Positions 42,384-49,458 of a stretch of 49,458 nt of DNA are shown here, piece after piece; position 1 is the first letter of the stretch, and the number at the start of each line of letters is the position of its first letter. The position numbers and the translations under genes are program-made. Under the pieces are notes generated by a model that was given only the letters and a program-made list of their open reading frames with translations, had not been told where the DNA came from and made no database searches. The DNA comes from Caballeronia choica (GTDB lineage: Bacteria; Pseudomonadota; Gammaproteobacteria; Burkholderiales; Burkholderiaceae), in contig NZ_FCON02000056.1 of the NCBI RefSeq assembly GCF_001544535.1, positions 1 through 49,458 on the forward strand, written 5' to 3'.

Positions 42384-42430
42384 TTTGCGCTCTCCCGCTC
42401 GTCGAAAAGAAAATATGACGAAACTTTAAT

Positions 42431-42464
42431 GTTCGAATTCGAAATCTAACGAACACAAACGAAA
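42431..42464 (-). promoter_or_regulatory. Predicted GlpR operator of glpDK
   Basis: Four CGAA tetramers begin at 42434, 42440, 42450 and 42460; the last three are 10 bp apart, one helical turn, and the first two form TTCGAATTCGAA. DeoR-family GlpR proteins recognise such TTCG/CGAA half-sites. The cluster lies about 50-80 bp before the glpD start and the glpR gene is nearby. Confidence 0.55.
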
Positions 42465-42609
42465 AAGTAAAGTCGGCCGGATGGGATAGGTGTTTTCGCC
42501 GACGTAGCGGGATAGAAGTGATTTTGGCCTATGCCATTCGGCCGAGTGGCGCGAACGCTCGCCCAAGCCGATACTTTGGGCGTGGATCGAAAACGAAGGG
42601 GTGAACGCG

Positions 42610-42990
42610 ATGCGAAAGCTGTTATGTGCCGGCGCGGCGGGTGCGCTGATGCTGGCCGGGTGTGTGGGAACGCCAACGAGTCTGGACGGCTCGAGGGGCG
42701 CGCCGTCATTCGGTGCGTTACAGGAAATGTGCGGGTCGCCCGTCGATTACGGCCCGGACGCGCTGGCGGTCTATTCGACGTTTTTCGACGCCTATGTCGC
42801 GTTGAAGCGCAACGGGCTTTCTAAGGAGCGTTTCTGCGGGTTCCAGGCGGCGATTGCGCAGCGCCATACGGCGTACGCGACCAACCCCGGCCCGCAGACG
42901 CAAAGCGCGTGGGCGAACTTTTTGCTCGATCAGCGCGCGCAAGCGCTCAGCTGGCGTGCGGCCGTCGATCCGACGTTGCGGGCGGGTTGA
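42610..42990 (+). CDS. Small putative lipoprotein of unknown function
   Basis: A protein of 126 residues with a lipoprotein signal peptide: basic start MRKLL, hydrophobic core and lipobox LMLAGC with Cys18 as the predicted lipidated residue. The mature part has two further cysteines (in QEMCGSP and ERFCGFQ) that could pair, and is otherwise unremarkable. ATG 42610 has a purine-rich GGGG upstream; a GTG nine bases earlier is an alternative. I do not recognise the family. Divergent from glpD. Confidence 0.7.
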   Translation: MRKLLCAGAAGALMLAGCVGTPTSLDGSRGAPSFGALQEMCGSPVDYGPDALAVYSTFFDAYVALKRNGLSKERFCGFQAAIAQRHTAYATNPGPQTQSAWANFLLDQRAQALSWRAAVDPTLRAG

Positions 42991-42994
42991 GCAA

Positions 42995-43011
42995 GGCCGC
43001 CATGCGCGGCC
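42995..43011. other. GC hairpin between convergent small genes
   Basis: GGCCGC-CATGC-GCGGCC, a perfect 6-bp stem, directly after the lipoprotein stop and before the end of the opposing gene. No T-run, so termination is only a guess. Confidence 0.3.
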
Positions 43012-43044
43012 GGCAGGCCGCGTGCGGGCCTTCACACATGAGCG

Positions 43045-43242
43045 CTACGAGAAACGCTTGAACGCCTTCACCGTGGAGTCACCCGACGCGGTGAGACGCC
43101 ATTGCTGGCGTCCGGAAGCAAGATTTTCGAGTTGTACGAGTTGACGTTCGAGCAGCGCGTCGAGTTCTTCGCGCTCCATGTCGACTTGATTAGGGGCTTC
43201 CTGAACCAGTAGCAGCGTGGCGAATTCGTGCGGACTCAGCAT
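43045..43242 (-). CDS. Small hypothetical protein, 65 residues
   Basis: It starts MLSPHEFATLLLVQ and continues with an acidic helix-rich stretch (DMEREELDALLERQLVQLENLA) and a basic C-terminus containing WRLTASGDSTVKAFKRF. The pattern resembles a winged-helix fragment as in small Burkholderia hypothetical proteins. GGAG lies eight bases before this ATG, which decides it over a start at 43272. Function unknown; likely real because of the ribosome site and protein-like composition. Confidence 0.6.
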   Translation of the reverse strand: MLSPHEFATLLLVQEAPNQVDMEREELDALLERQLVQLENLASGRQQWRLTASGDSTVKAFKRFS

Positions 43243-43538
43243 CTCGTGTTCTCCATGACGACTGTACGGCATAAGTAACCGGCGCGAACCGGCGCTTAGT
43301 GCTCGAAACGTTGCGTGGGGGAACTGCATTTGCCGGGCAGACGCTTTGTTCTTTTGCTTGCGGGTGCCGGGAATCTGGATTGTATGCAAGTGTCAGACGA
43401 GTGCCAAACGGTTGCGAAAAATATTCGGTTTGACATTTTTGAGATGCGAAAGCGGTTCAGTCGGCGCGCCGGTTCGGAGAATTTACTTGAGCTTCGTGCC
43501 GCAGTGCACACAACGAAGCGGGTCTCCGGGACGGCTGC
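43243..43538. other. Intergenic region without a supportable gene
   Basis: About 296 bases between the small protein and glpR. It holds a direct repeat GCGCCGGTT twice near 43280 and an AT-rich patch near 43415-43440 with a lone TTGACA lacking a matching -10. I see no gene or terminator. Confidence 0.5.
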
Positions 43539-44318
43539 TCAATCCGCGATATAGACCTGCGTATTCGCGGCGGCGAGCGCGTCGGCCATTTCGGGCGGGG
43601 TCGGCGCGTCCGTGAAGAGCGCGTGGATCTGGTTCAGGTGGCCGAGCCGCACGAGCGCCGGGCGGCCGAACTTGGAATGGTCGGCGGCGAGGAATACGGT
43701 GCGCGCGTGCTGGATGATCGCTTCGGCGACACGCACTTCGCGCGTGTCGAAGTCGCGCAGCGTGCCGTCTTCCTCGATGCTCGACGTGCCGATGATCGCG
43801 AAGTCCACCTTGAACTGGCGGATGAAATCGATCGCCAGTTCGCCGACAATGCCTTTGTCCCACGGACGCACGATGCCGCCCGTCACCAGCACCTCGCAGT
43901 CCGGGTAGCCGCCCATCATGCTGGCGACATTCAGGTTGTTGGTGATGACGCTCAGCCCGCGATGCCGGTTGAGGGCGCGCGCCACCTCCTCGGTCGTCGT
44001 GCCGAGGTTGATGAAGAGCGAGGCCTGGTCGGGAATATGCGTGGCGACGAGCGCCGCGATACGCCGCTTTTCGTCGTGGAACATGCGCTGGCGCGCGGTG
44101 TACGACACGTTCTCCGAACTTGTCGGCAGGCTCGCGCCGCCGTGATAGCGGCGCAGCAGGTTCATGTCGGAGAGCCAGTTCACGTCGCGCCGGATGGTTT
44201 GGGGCGTGACGTCGAAGTGGGCAGCGAGATCGTCGACCGTCACGAAGCCGTCGCGCTGCACCCAGTCGAGCAATTCCTGCTGTCGTGCGTTCAAGGTGAG
44301 GCGGGGGTCTCGTGTCAT
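43539..44318 (-). CDS. glpR: DeoR-family repressor, probably GlpR
   Basis: A regulator of 259 residues: DeoR helix-turn-helix at about 10-60 (RQQELLDWVQRDGFVTVDDLAAHFDVTPQTIRRDVNWLSD) and the DeoR sensor domain from about 85 (KRRIAALVATHIPDQASLFINLGTTTEEVARAL, with GGIVRPWDKGIVGELA). GlpR senses glycerol 3-phosphate in other bacteria. The nearness to glpDK and the CGAA cluster before glpD support the assignment, though two small genes intervene. GTTCGAAC in its own upstream region suggests autoregulation. Confidence 0.82.
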   Translation of the reverse strand: MTRDPRLTLNARQQELLDWVQRDGFVTVDDLAAHFDVTPQTIRRDVNWLSDMNLLRRYHGGASLPTSSENVSYTARQRMFHDEKRRIAALVATHIPDQASLFINLGTTTEEVARALNRHRGLSVITNNLNVASMMGGYPDCEVLVTGGIVRPWDKGIVGELAIDFIRQFKVDFAIIGTSSIEEDGTLRDFDTREVRVAEAIIQHARTVFLAADHSKFGRPALVRLGHLNQIHALFTDAPTPPEMADALAAANTQVYIAD

Positions 44319-44378
44319 GGCGATGTTCTTTTGCGAGCAATGCGCATCGTTTTGTTAGCCGTATTGTAAGTTGGAAAT

Positions 44379-44459
44379 GTTCGAACGAACGACAACCCGC
44401 GATACAGTGCCGGCAACGATTGATGTCAGTACATCATTAATTCATACAATAAATGAATT
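44379..44459 (+). promoter_or_regulatory. Palindrome cluster between glpR and ggt
   Basis: Three elements: GTTCGAAC followed by GAACGAC (44379-44392), a possible GlpR half-site pair; TGATGT-CAGT-ACATCA (44421-44436), a perfect 6-bp inverted repeat; and AATTCAT-N7-ATGAATT (44439-44459), a perfect 7-bp inverted repeat. The last two are adjacent and lie 124-160 bases before ggt in the most AT-rich stretch of the region, a likely operator-promoter for ggt or glpR with an unidentified binder. Confidence 0.5.
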
Positions 44460-44582
44460 TGTTTTTTACCGACGTTCGCGATGCAATGTCCGGCTTTCAT
44501 CGCTTCTGAAGCCGCTTCTGAAACCGCTTGAGCCTGCCGCCGTTGTTCTGGCAGCGCGGGGCCGCACCTGGACTGGAACCCA

Positions 44583-46220
44583 ATGACCCGCTTCAACTGG
44601 CAAAACCCTTATCCGACGCCGCGCCTGCCCGTTTTCGCGCGCAACATCGTCTCGACTTCGCACCCGCTCGCCGCGCAAGCGGGACTGCGCATGCTGTGGA
44701 AGGGCGGCAACGCCGTCGACGCGGCGATTGCCGCCGCTGCGGCGATCACCGTCGTCGAACCCGTGTCGTGCGGCCTCGGCGGCGATGCGTTCGCGCTCGT
44801 CTGGGACGGGGCGAAACTGCACGGGCTGAACGCGTCGGGTGTTTCGCCGGCGGCGTGGAACGTCGACTACTTCAGGCGCAAGTACGGCGAGGAGAACGGC
44901 CTGGCGATCCAGCCGAAGCGCGGCTGGGACGCGGTGACGGTGCCGGGCGTGATCGCCGGCTGGGAGGCGCTGCACGGCAAGTTCGGTTCATTGCCGTTCG
45001 GCGACCTGATGGAGCCGGCGATCGAGATCGCCGAGCGCGGCCATGCGGTGGCGAGCATCGTCGCGTACAAGTGGGCGGCGGCCGTGCCCGAACTGAAGGA
45101 TTATCCCGGTTTCGCCGATGTCTTCATGCCGCGCGGCCGCGCGCCGGAGATTAGCGAGCTCGTGCGCTTCCCGGGGCACGCCAGAACCTTGCGCAAGCTG
45201 GCTGAGCAAGGCCCGCGCGCGTTCTACGAAGGCGAGATCGCCGAGCGCATCGCCGCGTTCGCGCGCGAGGGCGGCGCGGCTATGACGGCCGCCGACCTGC
45301 GCGACTACAAGGCGGACTGGGTCGAGCCGATCAGCAAGGACTATCGCGGCTACACGGTGCACGAGATCCCGCCGAACGGACAGGGCATTGCTGCATTGAT
45401 CGCGCTCGGCATCCTCGACAAGTTCGACGTGAACGCGCTCACCGTCGACCGCATCGAGTCGCAGCATCTGCAAATCGAAGCGATGAAGCTCGCGTTCGCC
45501 GACGTCTACCGCTATGTCGCGGACCCGCGCTCGATGGAAGTCACGCCCGAGCAGATGCTCGACGACGCCTACCTGACCGAGCGCGCAAAACTGATCGACC
45601 CGAAGAAGGCCACCCAGTTCGATTTCGGCATGCCGAAGGCGGGCGGCACCATCTATATGTCGGTCGCCGACGAGCGCGGCATGATGGTGAGCTTCATCCA
45701 GTCGAATTACATGGGATTCGGTTCGGGCGTGGTCGTGCCGGATACCGGCATTTCGCTGCAAAACCGTGGCTGCGGTTTTTCGATGGACCCGAAGTCGGCG
45801 AACGTCGTCGAAGGCGGCAAGCGGCCGTTTCACACGATCATTCCGGCGTTTCTCACGCAGGAAGTCGACGGCAAGCGCGAGGCGGTGATGAGCTTCGGCG
45901 TCATGGGCGGCGACATGCAGCCGCAAGGCCATCTGCAGTCGATTGTGCGGATGCTCGACTACGGCCAGCAACCGCAGGCCGCCTGCGACGCACCGCGCTG
46001 GAAGGTGAACCGCGATTTCACCATCGACGTGGAAGCGACGCTTTCCGCCGACACAGCGCGCGCGCTCGAAGCCATGGGCCACACGATCCAGTCCATCGAG
46101 GATCCCTACATGGACTTCGGCTCCGGCCAGTACATCTGGAAGCTGGACTGCAACGATCCGGAGCGCGGCTACGTCGCGGCAAGCGACAGCCGGCGCGACG
46201 GGCTGGCCGCCGGGTTCTGA
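44583..46220 (+). CDS. Gamma-glutamyltransferase-family protein, apparently cytoplasmic
   Basis: An Ntn-hydrolase-type precursor of 545 residues that should self-cleave before Thr356 in KAGGTIYMSVADERG into large and small subunits. Other family signs: GGNAVDAAIAAAAAITVVEPVSCGLGGDAF, PPNGQGIAALIALGIL and FGVMGGDMQPQGHLQ. Unlike secreted Ggt it has no signal peptide, so it resembles the YwrD-like intracellular branch. It may act on gamma-glutamyl compounds imported by the transporter encoded next. Behind two palindromes that suggest regulation. Confidence 0.88.
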   Translation: MTRFNWQNPYPTPRLPVFARNIVSTSHPLAAQAGLRMLWKGGNAVDAAIAAAAAITVVEPVSCGLGGDAFALVWDGAKLHGLNASGVSPAAWNVDYFRRKYGEENGLAIQPKRGWDAVTVPGVIAGWEALHGKFGSLPFGDLMEPAIEIAERGHAVASIVAYKWAAAVPELKDYPGFADVFMPRGRAPEISELVRFPGHARTLRKLAEQGPRAFYEGEIAERIAAFAREGGAAMTAADLRDYKADWVEPISKDYRGYTVHEIPPNGQGIAALIALGILDKFDVNALTVDRIESQHLQIEAMKLAFADVYRYVADPRSMEVTPEQMLDDAYLTERAKLIDPKKATQFDFGMPKAGGTIYMSVADERGMMVSFIQSNYMGFGSGVVVPDTGISLQNRGCGFSMDPKSANVVEGGKRPFHTIIPAFLTQEVDGKREAVMSFGVMGGDMQPQGHLQSIVRMLDYGQQPQAACDAPRWKVNRDFTIDVEATLSADTARALEAMGHTIQSIEDPYMDFGSGQYIWKLDCNDPERGYVAASDSRRDGLAAGF

Positions 46221-46223
46221 TTC

Positions 46224-46248
46224 GCCGCCCGCGCTTGCGCCGGGCGGC
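46224..46248 (+). other. Intercistronic GC hairpin after ggt
   Basis: GCCGCCCG pairs with CGGGCGGC, with a further CGC/GCG pairing in the loop. There is no T-run. It lies three bases after the ggt stop and may stabilise or partly terminate the ggt-transporter message. Confidence 0.4.
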
Positions 46249-46327
46249 TCGACATGAAGATGCGATCGTGCTCATCCGCGAGCGGGTAAGGAATTCGCAT
46301 GCCGGTACGACAAAGAATGGAGCAACC

Positions 46328-47656
46328 ATGAGTAACCAGGCCGCATCGGCCCAAGCATCTTCACCGGCCGCGCCGCTCACCAAGGCGACCGTGCGGCGCA
46401 TCGTGTTTTCCTCGTCGGTGGGCAATGCGCTCGAGTGGTTCGACTTCCTCGTCTATGGCTACTTCGCGACGATCATCGCGAAACAGTTCTTCCCGACGCA
46501 CGACGAATGGCTCTCGACGATGCTCGCCATCGGCACCTTCGGCATCTCGTTTCTGATGCGGCCGCTCGGCGCGGTCGTGCTCGGCATCTACGGCGACCGC
46601 AAGGGCCGCAAGGCCGCGCTCACGCTCGCCATTTTGCTGATGATGGTCGGCACGCTGACGATGGCCGTCATGCCCTCGTATGACCACATCGGCATCCTGG
46701 CGCCGTTGCTGGTGCTGCTCGCCCGCCTGATCCAGGGCTTCGCGGTTGGCGGGGAGTTCGGCAGCGCGACCGCGTTCATGGTCGAACACAGCGCGTCGCG
46801 TCGCGGCTACTACGCGAGCTGGCAGTTCGCGAGCCAGGGTCTCGCCGCCATCACCGCCGCAGCGTTCGGCTCGCTGCTCACGGCGTGGATGCCGCCCGCG
46901 GACCTCAATAGCTGGGGCTGGCGCATTCCATTCGTGTTCGGGTTGCTCGTCGGACCGGTCGGCTATTACATCCGCTCGCATCTCGGCGAGACGCCGGAAT
47001 TCCTCGCCACGCAGCGCGCGAACAAGGCTTCCGGCACCGCACAGCACGCCGATGCCTCGTTCTCGAACCAGTGGCTGAACCTGCTGCTCGCCGTCGGCAT
47101 CGTGGCGCAGTCGACGGTCGGCGTCTACGTCCTCCAGCTCTACATGCCGATGTACGCGGTCAAGCAGTTGCACATGTCGGCGGCCAGTTCGTTTGGCGTT
47201 GTCGTGCTGAACGGCGGGCTGCAGTTCCTGCTGTCGCCAGTGATGGGTGCGCTTTCCGATCGAATCGGCCGGATTCGCATCATGCTCACGACCTCGATCG
47301 TCATGGGACTCGCCATTTATCCGATGTTCGCCTGGCTGCAAACGCATCCGACACTTGCCTCCCTGATGCTGCTTCAAGCGGGCGCAGGCATTCTGAAGGC
47401 CGCGTACTCGGGACCGATGCCCGCGCTGATGTCCGAAATCTTCCCGACGCGGGTGCGTTCGACCGGACTTTCCATCGGCTATGCGCTCGGCGTGACGATC
47501 TTCGGCGGTTTCGCGCCGACGATTGTCGAAGCTTTCATCCATCTGACGGGCGACAAGCTCGCGCCGAGCTACTACGTGCTGCTGGCGGCGCTGCTTTCGG
47601 GGGCATCGCTGGTAGTCGTCGCGGTGCGGATGCGGCACGCGAGCCGAATCGTCTGA
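46328..47656 (+). CDS. MHS-family (metabolite:H+ symporter) MFS transporter
   Basis: An inner-membrane importer of 442 residues with 12 hydrophobic segments. MHS signs: SSVGNALEWFDFLVYGYFATIIAKQFFP, FLMRPLGAVVLGIYGDRKGRKAAL and RLIQGFAVGGEFGSATAFMVEH. Relatives carry citrate, proline/betaine, alpha-ketoglutarate or shikimate. Lying behind ggt, it may bring in the substrate of that enzyme, but this is inference. ATG 46328 (MSNQAAS) is chosen since the upstream 31 residues are not family-like. Confidence 0.9.
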   Translation: MSNQAASAQASSPAAPLTKATVRRIVFSSSVGNALEWFDFLVYGYFATIIAKQFFPTHDEWLSTMLAIGTFGISFLMRPLGAVVLGIYGDRKGRKAALTLAILLMMVGTLTMAVMPSYDHIGILAPLLVLLARLIQGFAVGGEFGSATAFMVEHSASRRGYYASWQFASQGLAAITAAAFGSLLTAWMPPADLNSWGWRIPFVFGLLVGPVGYYIRSHLGETPEFLATQRANKASGTAQHADASFSNQWLNLLLAVGIVAQSTVGVYVLQLYMPMYAVKQLHMSAASSFGVVVLNGGLQFLLSPVMGALSDRIGRIRIMLTTSIVMGLAIYPMFAWLQTHPTLASLMLLQAGAGILKAAYSGPMPALMSEIFPTRVRSTGLSIGYALGVTIFGGFAPTIVEAFIHLTGDKLAPSYYVLLAALLSGASLVVVAVRMRHASRIV

Positions 47657-47700
47657 TCGGCGGAACGCGGCAAATCAACAGGGCGCAACGCCCGAAAGGG

Positions 47701-47723
47701 GCGGTCTTCGGACCGCTTTTTTT
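47701..47723 (+). terminator. Rho-independent terminator after the MHS transporter
   Basis: A 6-bp stem GCGGTC/GACCGC with loop TTCG is followed by seven T residues, 45 bases after the stop codon. Confidence 0.9.
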
Positions 47724-47960
47724 ATTTCCGATAGGCTTAATCTGATCGTGCCAAGTTGATGTCGGAAGAGGGGACGCGGAACGAATTTTGCTCAATAAGG
47801 CGCCAACCGTAGGAACTATGCCCGCATTTGGCGAGTCTGTGAGGAATCTGCAAACTCAAGGCGGGACGGCTAAGATGGAAAAGTAAAGTTGTTACTTCGT
47901 TGGGCAAGTCCTTTTCAGAAGCACCTTGACGACGCTGCGACTGAACCGTCGGCGGCTTAC

Positions 47961-47997
47961 CTGAACCCCGGCCACCGTCGGCCGGCGACGGGTTCAG
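47961..47997 (+). other. Hairpin in the leader of the ferritin-like gene
   Basis: CTGAACCC and GGGTTCAG form perfect 8-bp arms, with inner CGGCC/GGCCG, ending 20 bases before the ATG. A partial upstream repeat CTGAACCGTCGGCGG starts at 47941. Between the terminator and this hairpin the 361-base gap shows no gene or clear promoter. Confidence 0.5.
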
Positions 47998-48017
47998 TAC
48001 AGCTTGGAGCGCGATAA

Positions 48018-48845
48018 ATGCACCCTGACAGTACCCATGTGATGCCCTGGCGAATCGAGGACATTGACTTGAGCCGGATCGACCGGCGCAAGGCGGTATC
48101 GAACGAGCACCTTCTTCTGTTGTTGTGCGCCTGCTCGTTCATCGAGAGCGGCACGGACCTCTATACGAGCAACCTGAGCAGATATTTCAACGACGACCCG
48201 GAAATTTCCGCGTGGCTCAACAACGAGTGGGAGCCGGAGGAAATGCAGCACGGCCGGGCGTTGAAGACCTACATTCACCACGTGTGGCCCGAGTTCGACT
48301 GGGACACGGCGTTCAAGAACTTCTTCGCCGAGTATTCGCTGACGTGTTCGATGGAGGACTTCGAGAAGAAGCGGGCGCTGGAGATGGTCGCGCGCTGTGT
48401 CGTCGAGACCGGGACGGCCACGCTGTATCGCGCGATCAACGATTGTTCCGATGAACCGGTTCTCAAGCAGATCACCGACAATATCCGTACCGACGAAGTG
48501 CGCCACTACAAGCACTTCTTCCGCTTCTTCAAGAAGTACAACAAGATCGAAGGGAATGGGCGCATCGCCGTGCTGGGCGCGCTGTTGCGTCGCGTGCTGG
48601 AGTTGAGGAACGAAGACTCCGAGATCGCGCTGCGACATGTATTCGCCATCCGCTACCCGGAGCGGGTGCGCGATTCCGCGTATAACCGCGAACTTTCAGC
48701 GCGTGTGAACAAGCTGGTTCGGCGCAATTTGTCCGCCGACATGTGCGTGAAGATGCTGCTCAAGCCGCTCGATTTGCCTGCGCGTATCCATCCGGGCGTG
48801 CATTATCCGCTCGCGAAGATCGCGCAGCACGTGTTCTTCCGCTAG
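48018..48845 (+). CDS. Ferritin-like di-iron protein, acyl-ACP desaturase-like
   Basis: A protein of 275 residues, mostly helical. The four-helix di-iron carboxylate pattern is complete: Glu43 (FIESGTDLY), Glu75-x-x-His78 (EEMQHG), Glu130 (VVETGTATLY) and Glu160-x-x-His163 (DEVRHYKHF). EEMQHG and DEVRHY resemble EENRHG and DEKRHE of plant-type stearoyl-ACP desaturases, so it could desaturate or hydroxylate a lipid; a plain oxidase or iron store is also possible. GGAG lies eight bases before the ATG. Substrate unknown. Confidence 0.78.
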   Translation: MHPDSTHVMPWRIEDIDLSRIDRRKAVSNEHLLLLLCACSFIESGTDLYTSNLSRYFNDDPEISAWLNNEWEPEEMQHGRALKTYIHHVWPEFDWDTAFKNFFAEYSLTCSMEDFEKKRALEMVARCVVETGTATLYRAINDCSDEPVLKQITDNIRTDEVRHYKHFFRFFKKYNKIEGNGRIAVLGALLRRVLELRNEDSEIALRHVFAIRYPERVRDSAYNRELSARVNKLVRRNLSADMCVKMLLKPLDLPARIHPGVHYPLAKIAQHVFFR

Positions 48846-48866
48846 GCTTCTACGGCTGACGTCAGT

Positions 48867-48910
48867 GCGAAAGGCCCGAGGCCCGCTGGTGCGGGCCTTG
48901 GGCCTTTCGC
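48867..48910 (+). terminator. Long hairpin between the di-iron and flavin genes (terminator-like)
   Basis: GCGAAAGGCCC/GGGCCTTTCGC (11 bp) encloses GGCCCGC/GCGGGCC (7 bp) with a two-base internal loop on each side and a TGGT tip. No proper T-run follows, only TTC, so it may act as a partial terminator or RNA stabiliser. Confidence 0.55.
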
Positions 48911-48936
48911 TTCTCAACCATCCGACGAGAACGGAC

Positions 48937-49449
48937 ATGACCGAATCTTCCTCCTCGGGCGCGCGCCCACTCGAGCAGATCGCTTTCGATGAGTGGCCGC
49001 CGGAAGTCCGTTCGCTCTTCGACGGCTCGATGATCGAGACGAAGGGCGGCTTTACGGCGTCGCTGCTTGCCGTCGATGAGGCCGGGCGCGTGCGGACTTC
49101 GCTGTTGAGCCTCGGCGAGCTGTTCGCCCCGGATATGCGCACGCTCTGCTTCGCACTGTGGCCGAAGTCGCGCACGGCACTAGCGGCCGCGTCGACGGGG
49201 CGCGCCACGCTCACGTTCGTCTTCGACGAAGCGTTCTTTCAGGTGCAACTGGAAGCGCGTCGGGTAGCGCTCGACGATGCGCCGCTCGCGTGTTTCGTCG
49301 CGACGATCGAAACGGGCGAGTTTCAGCGCGTCGGCTACGCGCGACTGACGGGCGGGATTGGATTCGAGCTGGAGGACAGTGAGACCGTGATGACGCGCTG
49401 GCGCGCTCAGGTCGACATGCTGAAGCGGGCGGCAAGCGCCGCCGCGTGA
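48937..49449 (+). CDS. Pyridoxamine 5'-phosphate oxidase-like flavin split-barrel protein
   Basis: A cytoplasmic protein of 170 residues with a split-barrel look: SLLAVDEAGRVRTSLLSLGELFAPD, FALWPKSRTALAAASTGRATLTFV and a late RLTGGIGFELEDSETVMTRWRAQV. Relatives bind FMN or F420 and reduce or oxidise small molecules; the active-site residues for true PdxH are not evident. ATG 48937 (MTESSSS) is chosen; the extension upstream runs into the hairpin. Function otherwise unknown. Confidence 0.7.
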   Translation: MTESSSSGARPLEQIAFDEWPPEVRSLFDGSMIETKGGFTASLLAVDEAGRVRTSLLSLGELFAPDMRTLCFALWPKSRTALAAASTGRATLTFVFDEAFFQVQLEARRVALDDAPLACFVATIETGEFQRVGYARLTGGIGFELEDSETVMTRWRAQVDMLKRAASAAA

Positions 49450-49458
49450 TATCGGCTC

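Overview
The window reads as chromosomal DNA of a beta-proteobacterium of the Burkholderia / Paraburkholderia / Caballeronia group. The reasons are high GC, dense coding, the close resemblance of most proteins to Burkholderiaceae forms, and gene clusters typical of that family: lptD-surA-pdxA-rsmA divergent from amgK-murU, miaB-phoH-ybeY-corC-lnt, and glyQ-glyS-gmhB-plsC. I see no prophage, insertion sequence, CRISPR array, tRNA or rRNA gene.

Layout. 1-4050 is the C-terminal part of a trimeric autotransporter adhesin, cut by the window edge, with near-identical 345-bp repeats. 4317-10376 is an Entner-Doudoroff / gluconate cluster: hexR divergent from edd-eda, then a GntP permease and gluconokinase. 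purB follows on the minus strand. 12058-19773 is envelope biogenesis: murU and amgK (peptidoglycan recycling) facing away from lptD-surA-pdxA-rsmA. From 19778 to 33630 nearly everything is on the minus strand: an EamA transporter, gloA, a YgjP-type metallopeptidase, plsC, gmhB, glyS, glyQ, lnt, corC, a ChaC cyclotransferase, ybeY, phoH and miaB. 33749-37525 holds a LysR regulator divergent from an MFS exporter, a HAD phosphatase and ribB behind an FMN riboswitch. 37954-42383 holds an XRE-cupin regulator preceded by a tandem hairpin array, then glpK and glpD. The right end carries a small lipoprotein gene, a 65-aa conserved-type small protein, a GlpR-like DeoR regulator, a gamma-glutamyltransferase with an MHS-family transporter, a ferritin-like di-iron protein and a flavin split-barrel protein.

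How the parts work together. Gluconate enters by GntP, is phosphorylated by GntK, and is cleaved by Edd and Eda to pyruvate and glyceraldehyde 3-phosphate. Two HexR-like operators lie on the divergent hexR/edd promoters. Glycerol is handled by GlpK and GlpD, with a helically phased CGAA cluster in front of glpD that suits the nearby GlpR. LptD and SurA serve outer-membrane assembly, and AmgK-MurU returns recycled MurNAc to UDP-MurNAc.

The most unusual signal is a 49-51-bp hairpin repeat present at two loci: eight tandem copies directly before the XRE-cupin gene, and a mosaic of whole and half copies directly before gntK. Both sit between same-strand genes, share orientation relative to the downstream gene, and end within two bases of its Shine-Dalgarno. 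One copy has a compensatory base-pair change in the outer stem, so the structure itself appears to be maintained. All functional statements are read from sequence without database searches.
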